A stretch of 64,000 bases of DNA from Paludibacteraceae bacterium (GTDB lineage: Bacteria > Bacteroidota > Bacteroidia > Bacteroidales > Paludibacteraceae): contig JAKSNP010000001.1 in NCBI GenBank assembly GCA_024399655.1, positions 62,001-126,000 on the forward strand, in the 5' to 3' direction. Below are positions 54,443 to 62,624 of this stretch, piece after piece (positions within the stretch are counted from its first letter, which is position 1; the number at the start of each line of letters is the position of its first letter). The notes under the pieces are model-generated. The model was not told where the DNA came from, ran no database searches, and saw nothing but the letters and a program-made list of their open reading frames with translations. The position numbers and the translations under genes are program-made.

Positions 54443-56788
54443 ATGAAAAAATCATTACTCGTAGTTCTTGCAGTTGCCATGGCATTGGTAGGCTGCAAAA
54501 AGGAAGAGAACAACGTAGATCTCTCCCAGAACTCCGTTATCCGCGTTTGCGCCGCTCCTAACCGCGCAGCCGCAGACAACGATGGTATGGCTGCCGGCGT
54601 TGACCGCTTCATCATGCAAGTGGAAGACTTGACCAACCCCAGCAACAGCCAAACCCTCACCAATGGTGCTTCGCAAATTTCTCGCGACGCCAACGGTATT
54701 GTGTCCACCCAATTCGCTATCAAATTGGTGTTCGGTCACAAATACAACTTCCTCTTCTGGGCTGACAACACCACTGCTGCAGCTTATGATGTAACCGACC
54801 TCAACAACGTTAAACTGAACGTAACCAACGACGGCTATGCAGCCAACCTTGACGAACGTGATGCTTTCAGCGCTGCTATTCTTGACACCGTTATTACCGC
54901 AAACTTCCTGGGTAATGTCACCTTGCGTCGTCCCTTCGCTCAACTGAACCTCCGCGCAACCGACCTTATGCTCCTCTCCGACGAAGAGATCAGCAAAATG
55001 GCCAATATGACAATGACCTACGAAGCTCCCACCGAGTTCAACGTAGCCACCGGCGTTGCTTCCGCTCCTGCCACCATGACTGTTGACTTCGCCAGCATTT
55101 ATGCTGCTTTGGCTGACACCACCACCGTTACTATGGACTACATCCTGGCTGACACGATGAAGAGTCTGGTGGATTTCGCTTTCGCTATCCCCGCACTCAA
55201 CTACACCCGTGATTTCACCAATGTTCCCGTTCAACGCAACTATCGTACCAACCTGATCGGTGCTCTCTTCACCCTGCAAGGCACGTTCGATGTAGTGATC
55301 GACCAAAACTGGGAAACTCCCGACTACAACAACACCTTCCTGGTAAACGGTGTTCCCGCTTACGGTACTTTAGCACAAATCATCGCTGCAGCTCCCGGTC
55401 AAACTTTGAACATCGAAATGACTGAAGACCTCACTCAAGAAGGTATTATAGCCACCAACGGCCAAAAGATCATTATCGATATGAAGGGTCACACTCTGAC
55501 TATCGACAGTTTGGTTGGTTCTTCCAGCACAAAAACTCTGGGCATGCAACTCCTCAAGGGAGCTACCGTTGTTCTGAAAAACGGTACTATCACCTCCACT
55601 ACCGCCAAGATAATGATTCAAAACTATGCTAACCTCACTCTTGAGAACATGGTGATCGACGGAACTCAAAGCGCTAACTGCACTTACGCCCTTTCCAACA
55701 ACTGCGGTAAGGTGAATATCATCGGCAACACCAGCATCAAGAGCAATACTGTAGCATTTGACGTTTACTATTGGACCAACGGCGGTTATCCCGAAGGAGC
55801 ACAAGTTGTAGTCAACACCACCGGTACCATCGAAGGTATCATCGAAGTAAGCGGTGACCACACTCCTTCTCTTTCTACCCTTTTGATTGAAAACGGTATT
55901 ATCGACGGCGCTATTGCCGTAAGCATGGGTTATGACGACTGCATCACCATCAAGGGCGGTAAGTTTACCACCACTGATCCTACCAGTTACCTTGCTGAAG
56001 GTTATACTGTAGAGGACGAAGGCGGAATGTTTGTGGTAAGCGAAATTGGTTTCTATGCAGATGCAACCGGAATTTACCATATCCTTAACGCCCAAGGTTT
56101 GGAAGATTTTGCAGCAGCTGTCAATGGTGGCAATCTCTTTGCAGGAAAGACAGTTGTTTTGGACAAAGACATCGATATGACCGGTGTTAACCATACTCCT
56201 ATCGGAGGTTTGGTTTCCTATCCTTCCGTTACTTTCGAAGGTCTCTTTGATGGACAAAACCACACCATCAGCAACCTGACCACTTCTGACAATACTGCCA
56301 ACTACGCATGCGCAGGTCTGTTCGGTTCGTTGACCGGATCTGTAAAGAATGTAACTTTGAAGAATGTGAACATCACCAGCACACACTATGCAGGCGGTAT
56401 TTGCGCTTATTCTTCTTCCTACAATACAAACATCGAGAATTGCCACATTAACGGAGGTACTATCACTTCTACCCCGGAATTGCTTGGTACGGAATACGAC
56501 AATGGTGACAAAGTAGGAGGTATCCTTGGTTACAACGGAGAGACCGGTTCTATTAAGAACTGCTCCGTTAACGGTTTGACCATCACCGCCTATCGTGACC
56601 TCGGCGGTATTGCCGGTGCCACCAATGCTAAAATTATCGGATGTTCGGTAACCAATACCACTATCATCCAAGACAACACCAATGGTTACAAGACCAGTAT
56701 TGATACCTATCACGAGATTCTTGGTCGTGACCTTGGCACTACTCCTACTGACTGCACATTCAGTAATGTGACTCTGCAAACAAGATAA
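54443..56788 (+). CDS. DUF6562 lipoprotein with beta-helix and GLUG-like repeats
   Basis: A 781-residue lipoprotein (LVVLAVAMALVGC, Cys18). The DUF6562-like core has YNFLFWADNTTAAAYDVTDL near 102, LRRPFAQLNLRATDL near 163 and VPVQRNYRTNLIGALF near 262. A beta-helix region follows (about 330-520). The last 230 residues have GLUG-like repeats, NYACAGLFGSLTGSVKNVTL, AGGICAYSS, VGGILGYNGETGSIKNC and LGGIAGATN, a module common in bacterial surface adhesins. It is the last gene of the surface locus, with a strong terminator 24 bp after its stop. Confidence 0.78.
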   Translation: MKKSLLVVLAVAMALVGCKKEENNVDLSQNSVIRVCAAPNRAAADNDGMAAGVDRFIMQVEDLTNPSNSQTLTNGASQISRDANGIVSTQFAIKLVFGHKYNFLFWADNTTAAAYDVTDLNNVKLNVTNDGYAANLDERDAFSAAILDTVITANFLGNVTLRRPFAQLNLRATDLMLLSDEEISKMANMTMTYEAPTEFNVATGVASAPATMTVDFASIYAALADTTTVTMDYILADTMKSLVDFAFAIPALNYTRDFTNVPVQRNYRTNLIGALFTLQGTFDVVIDQNWETPDYNNTFLVNGVPAYGTLAQIIAAAPGQTLNIEMTEDLTQEGIIATNGQKIIIDMKGHTLTIDSLVGSSSTKTLGMQLLKGATVVLKNGTITSTTAKIMIQNYANLTLENMVIDGTQSANCTYALSNNCGKVNIIGNTSIKSNTVAFDVYYWTNGGYPEGAQVVVNTTGTIEGIIEVSGDHTPSLSTLLIENGIIDGAIAVSMGYDDCITIKGGKFTTTDPTSYLAEGYTVEDEGGMFVVSEIGFYADATGIYHILNAQGLEDFAAAVNGGNLFAGKTVVLDKDIDMTGVNHTPIGGLVSYPSVTFEGLFDGQNHTISNLTTSDNTANYACAGLFGSLTGSVKNVTLKNVNITSTHYAGGICAYSSSYNTNIENCHINGGTITSTPELLGTEYDNGDKVGGILGYNGETGSIKNCSVNGLTITAYRDLGGIAGATNAKIIGCSVTNTTIIQDNTNGYKTSIDTYHEILGRDLGTTPTDCTFSNVTLQTR

Positions 56789-56811
56789 TAATCTGCAGAT
56801 AAACTCTTTAT

Positions 56812-56845
56812 AGGGATTGTAACGAAAGTTGCAATCCCTTTTTTT
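56812..56845 (+). terminator. Terminator of the surface locus
   Basis: 12-bp stem AGGGATTGTAAC (56812-56823) / GTTGCAATCCCT (56828-56839) with a GAAA loop, followed by seven Ts. Confidence 0.93.
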
Positions 56846-56866
56846 GACCATACTTTATATGACAGA

Positions 56867-57207
56867 TTGAATTAACGAGAACGAGGACGAGAACGAAGAC
56901 GAGGATGAGAACTGCCTTACGGAATATGCGGTACAAGTTCTGCACTTCTGCATAAAAAAATATGTTCGGATGTGTGCGGAAAAAAATGATATTTAGATAT
57001 AAATAATTATATATCCCCCGTACCCCCTATTTTTTAGAGATTTTTTGAAACTATGGAATGAGCAGAATCGGTTACAAACTTATGCAGAAGTGCAGAAGTG
57101 CAAAAGTTCAGAAAATTACTGATTAATTAACGAGGACGAGAACGAGGACTGCTGTGCGGTATATACTGAACAAGTTTTGCACTTTTGCACTTCTGCACTT
57201 CTGCATA
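56867..57207. repeat. Tandem composite repeat with 26-bp inverted arms
   Basis: Two related segments of about 86 bp (56867-56952 and 57121-57206) share an AACGAGGACGAGAACGAGGA hexamer-type array, a TGCGGTA-like centre, a CAAGTT segment and a TTCTGCAT end. In addition 57081-57106 (TATGCAGAAGTGCAGAAGTG then CAAAAG) is the exact reverse complement of 57182-57207. The arms are built of 8-bp units. No gene is visible in the 690 bp between the surface-locus terminator and mltG. Confidence 0.75.
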
Positions 57208-57461
57208 TCCGACATACCGAAAGTGTTTCGCACGGATGGAATAAGGGCAAGAGGTGATTTTTGCGGGAAAACATAGGAAAAAAGAAAAAATACACTTTTT
57301 TTGGAAAAAATATTTTCATTTCAGAAGGAAATGAGACATACTCGTCATAGAAGCCATCGTTTCGGTCATCCTTCGGCAACGGGTTGGAGAGGAGGATGAA
57401 AGGATGGAGAGTGGAGAATGAGAAATTATCTATCTAATAATCGACAACATAAAGTTAAAGA

Positions 57462-57496
57462 AAAGTGTCAAGCCGAGTAAACGGACTTAACACTTT
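57462..57496 (-). terminator. Terminator after mltG
   Basis: AAAGTGTCAAGCCG (57462-57475) and CGGACTTAACACTTT (57482-57496) pair with one bulge around a 6-nt loop. On the minus strand it is followed by TTCTTTAACTTT. Confidence 0.7.
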
Positions 57497-57539
57497 ATGG
57501 AGCAGAGATATGAAATGGGCAAGTGGAGAACGGGAAACG

Positions 57540-58583
57540 TCAGTTTATGTTGCGTTTATTGAGTTCTCTTTGATACTGACGAGCAGTAGCGGCATGTTCG
57601 GCATAAGTACGCGAGAACTTGTGATTACCTGAGAAATCGGGATTGGCGCACATATAGAGATAATCGTTATGATCGTAATTGAGCACGGCATCTATGGTCT
57701 TGCCATTGGGGCAACGAATCGGTCCGGGAGGCAACCCACGGAAACGATAAGTGTTGTAGGGACTGTTGATCCGTAGCATATCCCCCTGCACACGACGTAC
57801 GCTAAAATCACCGTTGGCGAAAATAACGGTAGGACAAGCCTGCAATGGCATTCCTTTATGCAGGCGGTTGATATAGAGTCCGGCAATTATCGGATGTTCG
57901 GCAGTCCGATTGGTTTCACTTTCAACGATACTGGCCAAAGTAGCCACCTCGGTAGGCGTAAAGCCGATATTCTCGGCACGTTGCAGCCGCTGGTCGGTCC
58001 AAAAACGATTGTACTCGACAAACATACGGTCGAACAACTGATCCACCGACATCGACCAATAGACTTCATAAGTATTGGGAATAAAGAGACAGACGGCCGT
58101 TTCGCGATTCAATGCATACGACTCCATATAAGCATCCGACCCCAAACATCCGGCAATAGTGGCCGAATCGAGCATCAGTTGCTCCGCCAGCCGCTTGGCC
58201 AACTGTTCGCGAGTTCGTACGGAGTTGGTCCAACTCAACCGCACAGGCGTTTCACGACCGTCACGCAAACGGCGCACCAATTGACGATTGCTTATGATAT
58301 TGCCGAATTCATAATAGCCGGGCAGAGGCGTGGTGAAATTCTCTTTGCGGCAAGCTCTACGGAAAGCCGCAGCCGAACTGATCTGATAAGATTCACCCAC
58401 CAGATTCAACACACTATCCAAAGGCGTATCGGGATAGACATATATGCCGTGTTGCTGACCGTCAAGACTCTTGAAGTTGCTGAGAAAGAAATGGTAGGCG
58501 TCAAAACCGAATGCCAACCCTACCAACACAAGCACAGCGGCAATCGAGCCGAAAACGATACGTTTTATTTTTTTGCGTTTCAT
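57540..58583 (-). CDS. mltG: Endolytic murein transglycosylase MltG (YceG-like)
   Basis: A 347-residue protein with one N-terminal membrane helix (about residues 9-27) and a periplasmic YceG domain. Hallmarks are LPGYYEFG near residue 90, FIPNTYEVYWSMS near 166, the catalytic-Glu motif LASIVESET near 212, and YNTYRFRGLPPGPI near 275. It cleaves nascent glycan strands and is thought to set their length. Start taken at MKRKKIKR (ATG 58583), three codons inside a TTG-initiated longer frame. It follows the TonB-domain gene by 49 bp. Confidence 0.94.
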   Translation of the reverse strand: MKRKKIKRIVFGSIAAVLVLVGLAFGFDAYHFFLSNFKSLDGQQHGIYVYPDTPLDSVLNLVGESYQISSAAAFRRACRKENFTTPLPGYYEFGNIISNRQLVRRLRDGRETPVRLSWTNSVRTREQLAKRLAEQLMLDSATIAGCLGSDAYMESYALNRETAVCLFIPNTYEVYWSMSVDQLFDRMFVEYNRFWTDQRLQRAENIGFTPTEVATLASIVESETNRTAEHPIIAGLYINRLHKGMPLQACPTVIFANGDFSVRRVQGDMLRINSPYNTYRFRGLPPGPIRCPNGKTIDAVLNYDHNDYLYMCANPDFSGNHKFSRTYAEHAATARQYQRELNKRNIN

Positions 58584-58632
58584 TATATCCAACTATCTGA
58601 TTGATGATTTGGCAGAGACAACTACGTTTCTG

Positions 58633-59094
58633 TCAATCAAGCCTGAAATTGACAGGCATCGTGTATTTCACCCGTACATTTTTGCCACGTTGTTTGCCCG
58701 GCTTCCAAACCGGCATGGATTGAATCACACGCACAGCCTCAGCATCCAAACGCTCATCCCCTGAGGTACGGACTACGATAACCTCCGTAATCGTGCCGTC
58801 GGTATTCACCACGAACTGACAGACGACCCGTCCCTCCACTCTATCTTTTTTAGCGGATTCGGGATAAACGACATTATCCATCAAATATTGTCTCATTGCC
58901 TCAAAGCCGCCCGGGAATTCCGGCATTTGCTCCACGACGATAAACACCACATCATCTTCGCTCTCAGCGGGAGCCGAGGAATTGACCGCCGTTTCCGTAT
59001 CGTTGTTGCCATTATTCGAAACAAGATTGTTTTGCGCAGAAGCGGCAAAAGGAATCAAGGCCATCCCAAGCAAAAAAAGAAAACATTTCTTCAT
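58633..59094 (-). CDS. Exported TonB C-terminal domain protein
   Basis: A 153-residue protein with a cleavable signal peptide (residues 1-20, ending ASAQ), a short acidic linker and a TonB C-terminal domain: MPEFPGGFEAMRQYLMDNVVYP, GRVVCQFVVNTDG, and MPVWKPGKQRGKNVRVKYTMPV. Unlike TonB itself it has no membrane anchor or proline-rich spacer, so it is a stand-alone periplasmic domain of the kind common in Bacteroidales; a role in energy transduction is uncertain. Start chosen at MKKCFLFLLGM because the longer frame runs through the promoter. Confidence 0.85.
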   Translation of the reverse strand: MKKCFLFLLGMALIPFAASAQNNLVSNNGNNDTETAVNSSAPAESEDDVVFIVVEQMPEFPGGFEAMRQYLMDNVVYPESAKKDRVEGRVVCQFVVNTDGTITEVIVVRTSGDERLDAEAVRVIQSMPVWKPGKQRGKNVRVKYTMPVNFRLD

Positions 59095-59118
59095 ACTGAA
59101 TATATTAAGATTCGGGTG

Positions 59119-59150
59119 CAAAATTACGAAAAAAAATCGAGTTTGCCAAA
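59119..59150 (-). promoter_or_regulatory. Promoter for the TonB-domain gene and mltG
   Basis: On the minus strand: TTTG (59150-59147), 20 nt, TAATTTTG (59126-59119), preceded by TTCG and followed by CA. Confidence 0.8.
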
Positions 59151-59217
59151 TAAAAACGGAACGCAGGTGCAATTATTCGATGACGGAAAAGAAAATACAA
59201 AAGTATATGGGACAAAA

Positions 59218-59249
59218 TTTGCATATTTCAAATTTTATTCGTAACTTTG
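59218..59249 (+). promoter_or_regulatory. Promoter for the Usp-like gene
   Basis: TTTG (59218-59221), 20 nt, TAACTTTG (59242-59249), preceded by TTCG and followed by CA. It lies 19 bp before the ATG. Confidence 0.82.
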
Positions 59250-59268
59250 CACGCTAAATTGGCCGAAT

Positions 59269-59832
59269 ATGATTTGGGACGATAACGAAGACATACGATT
59301 GGTGAGTTGTGAGAACCTTTCACGCGACATTCAGGACAACCTGAACGAGTGCCGTGAGGAGCGACGCCCTTATGTATTCATCACCAACACGATGCGGCAG
59401 ATCACGTCGTTGAGCCGCATTCTGGTTCCGGTAACCATGCTGGAAGAAGAAGTGTACAAAGCGGAAATATGCACCTATCTGGCCCGCAAGACAGGTGCCC
59501 GGCTGATTCTGCTGCCCGCCAACGACAAAGGTAGTCACGCCCGACAGAATCTGAACCGCATCATCACGCATATTCAGCAAGTGGCGGAACGTACAGGCGA
59601 GAGCATCCAATATGAAGTGGCCGAAGCTAAGAAAGACAGTTTCGGTCTGACACGTGAAGCCACCGAACGACAACGGGATTTCGGTCATCAATTGCTATTG
59701 CTGACCGCCAGTAGGGAATACGGACTGGACGATATTCTTTTCGGCCCTCCCGAGCGGAAAGCCATCCGCCACAGCCAAGTGCCGGTGATGCTCATCAACC
59801 CGCGTGCGGACCTGTTTTCGCTTTGCGACTGA
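59269..59832 (+). CDS. Universal stress protein-like protein
   Basis: A 187-residue soluble protein with one Usp-like alpha/beta domain from about residue 48. It shows ILVPVTMLEEEVYKAEICTY, the GARLILLPAN strand, LLLLTASREYGLDD, and the end RHSQVPVMLINPR, which corresponds to the last Usp strand. The ATP-binding G-x2-G-x9-G-S/T loop is not clear, so it may be a non-nucleotide-binding member. It lies 78 bp before tyrS on the same strand and could be co-transcribed. Confidence 0.65.
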   Translation: MIWDDNEDIRLVSCENLSRDIQDNLNECREERRPYVFITNTMRQITSLSRILVPVTMLEEEVYKAEICTYLARKTGARLILLPANDKGSHARQNLNRIITHIQQVAERTGESIQYEVAEAKKDSFGLTREATERQRDFGHQLLLLTASREYGLDDILFGPPERKAIRHSQVPVMLINPRADLFSLCD

Positions 59833-59910
59833 TTTCAGGAAGGCGAAACGCCCCATCGCAAAGAAAACGGAAGTATCAACATTTTAAGGAAATATAGCAT
59901 ACACAACAAT

Positions 59911-61206
59911 ATGAAAAACTTTGTAGAAGAATTACGTTGGAGAGGCATGCTCCAAGATATTATGCCCGGAACGGAAGAACAACTGATGAAAGAAATGACG
60001 ACAGCCTATGTGGGAATCGATCCCACGGCCGATAGTCTGCATATCGGTCACTTGTGCGGAATCATGATGCTCCGCCACCTGCAGCGTTGCGGTCATAAAC
60101 CTATCGCCCTTATCGGCGGAGCCACCGGAATGATAGGTGACCCCAGCGGCAAATCGGCAGAGCGCAACCTTCTGAACGAGGAGACTCTCCGTCACAACGT
60201 AGCCGCCATCCGCGCGCAACTGGAGCGTTTTATCGATTTCAACGCCAGCGAACCCAACGCAGCCGAACTGGTCAACAACTACGACTGGATGAAGGACTAC
60301 ACCTTCCTCGATTTCGCCCGCAATATCGGCAAACTGATTACCGTCAACTACATGATGGCCAAAGATAGCGTAAAGAAACGCTTTAACGGCGAATTCAACT
60401 GCGGTATGTCGTTCACCGAATTCACCTACCAACTCCTGCAGGGCTACGATTTCGTCTATCTGAATTCGCACAAGAACTGCAAACTTCAAATGGGCGGAAG
60501 CGACCAATGGGGCAATATCACCACCGGAACGGAACTGATTAAAAAGATTACCGGTAACGAAGCCTATGCTCTTACCTGCCCTCTGGTGACCAAAGCAGAC
60601 GGCACCAAATTCGGCAAGACCGAATCGGGCAATATATGGCTGGATCGTCATTACACCTCTCCTTACAAGTTCTATCAATTCTGGATGAACGTAGGCGACG
60701 AAGACGCCAAACGCTATATCAAGATATTCACCACTCTTGAAAAAGACGAGATTGACGCTCTGATTGCCGAGCATGACCAAGCCCCCCATCTGCGCACGCT
60801 CCAGAAACGTCTGGCCAAAGAGGTGACCACGATGGTACATAGCGAAGAAGACTACAACGCCGCCGTAGAAGCCAGCAATATCCTTTTCGGCAACGCCACT
60901 CGTGACGCTCTGCTCAAGCTGGACGAAGAAACCCTGCTGCAAGTGTTTGAAGGCGTACCGCAATTCGAAATCAGTCGAGACCAATTGACCAACGGCATCC
61001 TTCCTTTGGACCTGCTGGCCGAGCAGACCCAGATATTCCCGTCAAAAGGCGAAGCCCGCAAGATGATGCAAGCCAACGGCGTAAGCCTGAACAAAGAAAA
61101 ATGGACCGACACTCAGACGGCCGTTTCCACCGAGGTACTGCTGCAAGACAAATACATCCTGATCCAGAAAGGCAAGAAGAACTACTTCCTGATCATAGCA
61201 AAATAA
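59911..61206 (+). CDS. tyrS: Tyrosyl-tRNA synthetase
   Basis: A 431-residue class I synthetase. [19 protein letters not shown] near residue 32 holds the HIGH motif. [17 protein letters not shown] follows near 65, [16 protein letters not shown] near 195, and the KMSKS equivalent [11 protein letters not shown] near 232. A C-terminal S4 RNA-binding domain ([18 protein letters not shown]) completes the protein. The next gene starts 7 bp after its stop. Confidence 0.97.
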   Translation: MKNFVEELRWRGMLQDIMPGTEEQLMKEMTTAYVGIDPTADSLHIGHLCGIMMLRHLQRCGHKPIALIGGATGMIGDPSGKSAERNLLNEETLRHNVAAIRAQLERFIDFNASEPNAAELVNNYDWMKDYTFLDFARNIGKLITVNYMMAKDSVKKRFNGEFNCGMSFTEFTYQLLQGYDFVYLNSHKNCKLQMGGSDQWGNITTGTELIKKITGNEAYALTCPLVTKADGTKFGKTESGNIWLDRHYTSPYKFYQFWMNVGDEDAKRYIKIFTTLEKDEIDALIAEHDQAPHLRTLQKRLAKEVTTMVHSEEDYNAAVEASNILFGNATRDALLKLDEETLLQVFEGVPQFEISRDQLTNGILPLDLLAEQTQIFPSKGEARKMMQANGVSLNKEKWTDTQTAVSTEVLLQDKYILIQKGKKNYFLIIAK

Positions 61207-61213
61207 ACGGGTG

Positions 61214-62602
61214 ATGACCAAAAAGCACAAGAAACACCAACCTAATCTTTTGAGGGGTCTGCGTATCCTATTGGCCGCATTGATGCTGACAGGTATGATC
61301 CTTCTATTCACCGACCCCACCGGTCTGATGGCCCGCTATGCCTCCTGGATAGCCGGTCTGCAATTGGTTCCCTCCATTCTGGCCTGCAGCCTGAGTTGCT
61401 TGGGAATCATCGTACTGACCCTGCTCTTCGGCCGCGTATATTGCTCCGTGATATGTCCGTTAGGCATCATGCAAGACCTGTTCGTATGGATAGGCCGCAA
61501 GATGCATATCCGCAGCCAGCATTACGGTTATCATAAGGAAAACAAAGTGTTGAGATACAGTATTCTGGTGTTGTTCGTCGTGCTGATGGTGATTCCCGTC
61601 ACTTCGTTTATAGCCCGTCTGCTGGAACCTTATTCCCTATTCGGCCGAATCGTGACGGCTTTCAGCCTTCATAACCTGAATGCAGCTTTCCGGGTGGGGG
61701 CTATAGCTTTTATTCTGCTCGGCATCTGGGCTCAACTCCGTGGACGAGAATATTGCAATACCATCTGCCCTGTCGGCAGTTTTCTGGGGTTCATCAGCCG
61801 TTGGACGATATTCCGCCCCGTAATCGATACGGACCGATGCGTCAACTGCGGAGTATGCGGACATAAATGCAAAGCGCAATGTATAGATACCGCCAACCAC
61901 CAAGTGGACATGTCACGCTGTATCGGCTGTTACGACTGTATCGGCAACTGTAAAGAAGGCGCTATCAGTATCAGCCATTTGGCTCATTCCGCCGAAAGCA
62001 AAACCGATGAAGGCCGACGCAAATGTATCGGCATTTTAGGCGGACTGGCCATTGCCGGTACCGTAGATGCTCAACGCCAGAAGATGGACGGCGGTTTGGC
62101 CAAAATCGAGAAGAAACAAATTCCGGTCCGTCACCATCCCGTACGACCTGCAGGAAGTATCTCGGAACAGCATTTCACCAGCCATTGCACGGCCTGCCAA
62201 CTATGTGTAAGCGCATGCCCCAATCAAGTGTTGCGCCCCTCCACCCGCTTGAGCGACTGGTTGCAACCCGAATTGCAATTCGACAAGAACTACTGCATGA
62301 TTACCTGTAACCGTTGCTCCGAAGTATGCCCTACAGGTGCTATCACAAAAATCAGTAAAGAAGACCGCACGGAAATCAAAATAGGACATGCCGTATGGAT
62401 AGCAGACAACTGCTTGCGCGTCCACGACGACATCCATTGCGACAGTTGTATAGACCATTGCCCCACCGGCGCCGTATTGCAAATCGGCGAAGACGGCAAG
62501 CATATCGCCGTAGACGAATCTCGTTGCATCGGTTGTGGCAAATGCGAATATTATTGCCCCGCACGCCCCTTTGCCGCCATCTATGTAGAAGGGAACGAAT
62601 AA
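61214..62602 (+). CDS. NapH-like polyferredoxin membrane protein
   Basis: A 462-residue protein with five or so membrane helices in the first 200 residues. They include two conserved cysteine pairs on the membrane face, YCSVICPLGIMQD and YCNTICPVGSFLG, as in NapH/NosR/RdxA-type electron-transfer proteins. After these come several [4Fe-4S] ferredoxin motifs: CVNCGVCGHKC, CIGCYDCIGNC, CTACQLCVSACP, CNRCSEVCP, CDSCIDHCP and CIGCGKCEYYCP. A central KCIGILGGLAIAGTVDAQ stretch is hydrophobic. It probably passes electrons from the quinone pool or cytoplasm to a partner; the adjacent Fe-S aldo/keto reductase is the obvious candidate. ATG 61214 chosen over GTG 61211. Confidence 0.85.
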   Translation: MTKKHKKHQPNLLRGLRILLAALMLTGMILLFTDPTGLMARYASWIAGLQLVPSILACSLSCLGIIVLTLLFGRVYCSVICPLGIMQDLFVWIGRKMHIRSQHYGYHKENKVLRYSILVLFVVLMVIPVTSFIARLLEPYSLFGRIVTAFSLHNLNAAFRVGAIAFILLGIWAQLRGREYCNTICPVGSFLGFISRWTIFRPVIDTDRCVNCGVCGHKCKAQCIDTANHQVDMSRCIGCYDCIGNCKEGAISISHLAHSAESKTDEGRRKCIGILGGLAIAGTVDAQRQKMDGGLAKIEKKQIPVRHHPVRPAGSISEQHFTSHCTACQLCVSACPNQVLRPSTRLSDWLQPELQFDKNYCMITCNRCSEVCPTGAITKISKEDRTEIKIGHAVWIADNCLRVHDDIHCDSCIDHCPTGAVLQIGEDGKHIAVDESRCIGCGKCEYYCPARPFAAIYVEGNE

Positions 62603-62624
62603 CGCAAATGAGAAAGGAAACTTA

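Noticed and set aside
56867..57207. CRISPR array
   Set aside because: The repeats are simple hexamers and 8-bp units with no regular spacer, and no cas gene is present.
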